DNA of 47,500 nucleotides from positions 18,496,485-18,543,984 of the forward strand of contig NC_135562.1 in the NCBI RefSeq assembly GCF_964340395.1. Direction: 5' to 3'. A program made the position numbers and the translations under genes. This document shows, piece by piece, positions 45,201 to 47,500 of this stretch. The notes under the pieces are model-generated. The model did not search any database, had not been told where the DNA came from, and saw only the letters and a list, made by a program, of their open reading frames with translations. Source of the stretch: Glandiceps talaboti (lineage: Eukaryota > Hemichordata > Enteropneusta > Spengelidae). Positions within the stretch are counted from its first letter, which is position 1, and each line of letters starts with the position of its first letter.

Positions 45201-46731
45201 GTCATTTATTGTCCATAATACTACAGTGAAGTGCAAGATATTTTAAAATTGTTAACTTAAAATGTGCCTCGGAAATAAACTAAGTAAACTTTTTCTGTTA
45301 CTTTGTTCAAGAAACCAATTCCCGGTTCACACTATACAAATGTTTGAAAAAGAGGTCAAAATGATATCAAAATGTATCCATTTCAGGATCCAATATGGTT
45401 GCCAAATACTGTTTTACCTCTGTGGGTAAATAAAAAACATTGCTGATTGCCTTAGTTACTTCACAGGTTACAAGAATAATCACACTATTTAAATAAAGTC
45501 TTCAAATGAAAGAGACATTATCAAAATTGCTCTATAACATACATTTTTTGTGACAAATGAAAGGCTGTAGTTTACAAACGCAAATTAGAGCAAAGCGGAT
45601 GTCATTCTGTGCAACAAAAGGATATTAGTTCGCATGTACCTTGTATCTGACGAATTTCAAAATTCCCCATTCTATCTCCTCGGCTGTCAAACCGAACGTA
45701 GCCCTGCGAAGTAAATTATAATTTTATATGTATTTTAGATATCTACTAAGTACGTGTGGTAACATTAACTATAAAAGAATCACGAGAGACCGGGTGTGGA
45801 AAGAAAGTAAACGTACAACGTCCACTAGGCGATCCCTTTGTACAGAAGTCTTACATTGAGATGTTTTCGTGTTCATGGAGCTGAAACGAATGGATAGTTG
45901 AATTTTATAATCAACATGACACAATTGGTGAATGATTATTACGAATCTTCAATGAAAAAAATTTCACATTGTTTGTTTGCAATTGACTAATGAGTAATGA
46001 TAATGAAAGAATATTTAACAACAAACGCACTCGTCATTCGACGAGTTGCTGTAAACAATATGTTAGCAAAAAGTCATTTTAAACGAAACGAAAATAAACA
46101 ATAAAATAAACAAAAATGTTATAGTAAACTACTTAATCCCTCTTTCCTCCCCTCCCCCATCCCTCCCCTACACGAATTATTTGCATTGACAAAAATAGTT
46201 GACAAGTTCCTCTGACATACTTACTGACACTCCATGGAATGACGTGTTACGGAGAGCTCCAAGTATGATTTGTGCCATGTCACGGTTCTCATATGTAAAG
46301 TCTTCTAGGACAGATGGGCGTGTCTCGTTTGAAGAATTAAACACCTAGAGAAAGGTTACTAAGCGTGATTTCCCATTTTCAGAAAAACACTAGACTCTTG
46401 TATATTAATTGGAAACATATTATACCATTTCAAAGAACATGAAGGGGAAAGTCCAAGCTAATAATGTTCTAAACATTGATTAGTAATAATTGCACAAGAA
46501 TGTGCACAACACGGGGGTCGAATAAGACTTTAATATTTAAAATAGGTCGTCACTGGTAAAACAATAGTGAGTCCTTACAATATTGGAGAGTTGCTCGACG
46601 CTGGTATTCAACGCCAATGCAATGGCCCAAACAGCATCATAGCCTAGTCCATGCCACGGGTGGTAGCGGAGGTCTTTATATTGGGAACGTTTCAGTACAG
46701 CTTTATACCTACTTTCATATTGCTGAAAGGT
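40002..46731 (-). CDS. Gene B: GABA-B receptor-like class C GPCR, exons 7-17 (5' part outside window)
   Basis: Tandem paralogue of gene A. Eleven exons in the same phases and lengths as A exons 7-17 are intact: 467 codons covering the end of the ligand-binding domain, seven TM helices and a 46-residue tail ending ESSNV and TAG. Signatures include [49 protein letters not shown] and the ECL2 Cys (HSCSS). No stop, frame shift or lost splice site was found. By alignment to A, exon 6 should end near position 47640, just outside. Introns align with A for most of their length, apart from insertions in either copy. The homology to A ends only about 26 bp after the stop codon, so the 3' UTR and poly(A) signal must be different from A's. 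Confidence 0.92.
40450..40605. repeat. (TAACA)n-(TAATA)n microsatellite, gene B intron 16
   Basis: Pentanucleotide units ATAAC and ATAAT over about 150 bp, paralogous to 15851-15950 in gene A. Confidence 0.93.
40676..40835 (-). CDS. Gene B exon 16: TM6 and TM7
   Basis: Acceptor CAACAG|ACA, donor AAG|GTAAGA. Encodes QIGISIYN to MMFVKK, with LVLHDMP for A's LALRDMP. Confidence 0.93.
41339..41508 (-). CDS. Gene B exon 15: ECL2 and TM5
   Basis: Acceptor TTGACAG|ATT, donor AG|GTTTGT as in A. Encodes [20 protein letters not shown] then [13 protein letters not shown]. Only one residue differs from A (S/T before the Cys). Confidence 0.94.
41729..41808. repeat. (CATA)n microsatellite, gene B intron 14
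   Basis: CATA array with one CTTA interruption, paralogous to 17304-17430. Both end CGTTTATC(C/A)ATCACATGG. Confidence 0.95.
41867..41989 (-). CDS. Gene B exon 14: TM4
   Basis: Acceptor TTTACAG|CCA, donor GAA|GTAAGT. Encodes [20 protein letters not shown] then [15 protein letters not shown]. Its downstream intron lacks the 2.3-kb insertion found in A. Confidence 0.94.
42161..42222. repeat. (CATA)n-(TA)n microsatellite, gene B intron 13
   Basis: Twelve or so CATA units then a short TA tract. Gene A has no microsatellite at the matching place (about 20085), so it arose in B after the duplication. Confidence 0.93.
42633..42740 (-). CDS. Gene B exon 13: TM3 and second intracellular loop
   Basis: Acceptor TTTCAG|GTT, donor GAG|GTGAGT. 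Encodes [20 protein letters not shown] and then [16 protein letters not shown]. The loop end differs from A (LKVRKG). Confidence 0.94.
43215..43353 (-). CDS. Gene B exon 12: TM2
   Basis: Acceptor CTGTAG|ATTC, donor CTG|GTGAGT. Encodes [20 protein letters not shown] through to TTSCL, close to A. Confidence 0.93.
43510..43800. repeat. Dispersed imperfect-palindrome repeat, copy 3
   Basis: Left arm TTCAGCCAAGAAAAATACGA, right arm CACGAGTATTTTCCAGCTGA, then the second segment ending GCAACCAGGGTATATAT. This copy is fuller than that in gene A. Confidence 0.65.
44048..44198 (-). CDS. Gene B exon 11: linker and TM1
   Basis: Acceptor TCAATAG|AT, donor CATGG|GTATGT. Encodes GLPPADGEQLHYKTLYVHDG, then the same TM1 as A. 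All amino-acid differences fall in the extracellular linker and none in TM1. Confidence 0.92.
44200..44755. mobile_element. B-specific segment in intron 10, including a tRNA-like SINE head
   Basis: About 550 bp with no match in gene A, bounded by shared sequence (CTTTCATTCT(G/C)TGAGAT at about 44761). At 44634-44700 TTAGGCCAATGGCATAAG resembles an A box, and GTAGGTTGAATCCCGCC about 50 bp later is a good B box, as in a tRNA-derived SINE head. The spacing fits; the cloverleaf itself is not convincing. Confidence 0.45.
45054..45128 (-). CDS. Gene B exon 10
   Basis: Same phases as A exon 10. Encodes [16 protein letters not shown] to FQWQ. Four codons change the amino acid and three are silent relative to A. 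Confidence 0.88.
45640..45703 (-). CDS. Gene B exon 9
   Basis: Identical to A exon 9 except for one silent GGA/GGG change. Same splice sites (CGCAG|GGC, CAAG|GTACAT). Confidence 0.9.
46225..46344 (-). CDS. Gene B exon 8
   Basis: Acceptor CTCTAG|GTG, donor TCA|GTAAGT. Encodes [20 protein letters not shown] then RDMAQIILG. It gains an N-glycosylation sequon (SNET) that A lacks (SHET). Confidence 0.92.
46579..46731 (-). CDS. Gene B exon 7
   Basis: Same boundaries as A exon 7 (TTTCAG|ACC, ATT|GTAAGG). Encodes [20 protein letters not shown] to NTSVEQLSNI. Three residues differ from A (R/K, N/D, I/V). Confidence 0.93.
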
Positions 46732-46879
46732 CTGAAATGAGAAATACATAATTTGTAAGCATGTGGACACTACAGGAATAATGTCTTGAGGTGGTTGTCG
46801 TTATTTTGTTGATTGCATTCAACGTTACAACATCGATTGTTACCAGTTTGTTCTAGGATTGATTACAAATATTCTACCG

Positions 46880-47376
<497 letters not shown>

Positions 47377-47500
47377 GATCGATGTGAACCACCTGTCTTG
47401 GTGTGGGTGAGCTCTATAACGATGTTTATAGTCTTGACAAAATGTGTTTTTATGCATTAATTGTCACCCAAAATTGGCGTCTGGTTAGAGAAACATATAG
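47377..47500. other. Gene B intron 6, window edge
   Basis: Aligns with gene A 26495-26617. Exon 6 of B is expected about 140 bp beyond the end. Confidence 0.7.

Overview
This is AT-rich, intron-rich, repeat-laden DNA from a metazoan nuclear genome. The evidence is GT-AG introns, many non-LTR retrotransposon relics, dense microsatellites and a seven-transmembrane receptor gene split into 17 exons. The repeat style and an expanded GABA-B-like receptor set suggest a marine invertebrate, perhaps a hemichordate or another invertebrate deuterostome. That placement is a weak inference. There are no bacterial-type operons, phage genes or CRISPR arrays.

Left third (1-15.3 kb): no host gene could be supported. 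It holds (TA)n, (TCTG)n and (TCTA)n microsatellites, a tandem array of about 147-bp monomers (about 1.83-2.46 kb), and three copies of a 2,698-bp unit (2319-10410) that look identical. Each unit is built mostly of dead retroelement pieces: a SINE-like segment, a decayed LINE reverse transcriptase and a nested LINE 3' end. Each also carries an unexplained 74-codon minus-strand ORF. Beyond this lie a degenerate hammerhead-like motif and a dispersed imperfect-palindrome repeat.

Middle (15.4-32.5 kb, minus strand): gene A is a complete class C GPCR of the GABA-B receptor type. It is reconstructed here as 17 exons and 775 residues: signal peptide, Venus-flytrap ligand-binding domain, seven TM helices and a short tail. 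Its introns carry a 2.3-kb repeat element containing a nested LINE, a 1-kb insertion ending in a 142-bp hairpin, and several foldback elements.

Right third (40.0-47.5 kb, minus strand): gene B is a tandem paralogue of A. Its exons 7-17 (467 codons) are intact in the window, and exons 1-6 should lie beyond position 47500. Introns of A and B align over long stretches, so the duplication is fairly recent, and each copy acts as an empty-site control for insertions in the other. Between A and B (32.5-40.0 kb) are foldback and TIR elements, an L1-like LINE relic, and on the plus strand a truncated first exon of a third GABA-B-like gene (C). Exon C is cut within its coding sequence exactly where the B homology block begins.

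Functionally, the only supported host genes are these receptors (A, B and broken C), a local tandem family of GABA-B-like GPCRs. Several residues that contact GABA in vertebrate GABBR1 are changed in A, so its ligand is uncertain. The observations most worth follow-up are the C/B breakpoint, the amino-acid-changing differences concentrated in a few ectodomain exons, the empty-site definition of the 2.3-kb element, and the recurring 146-148 bp monomer length in three different repeat families.
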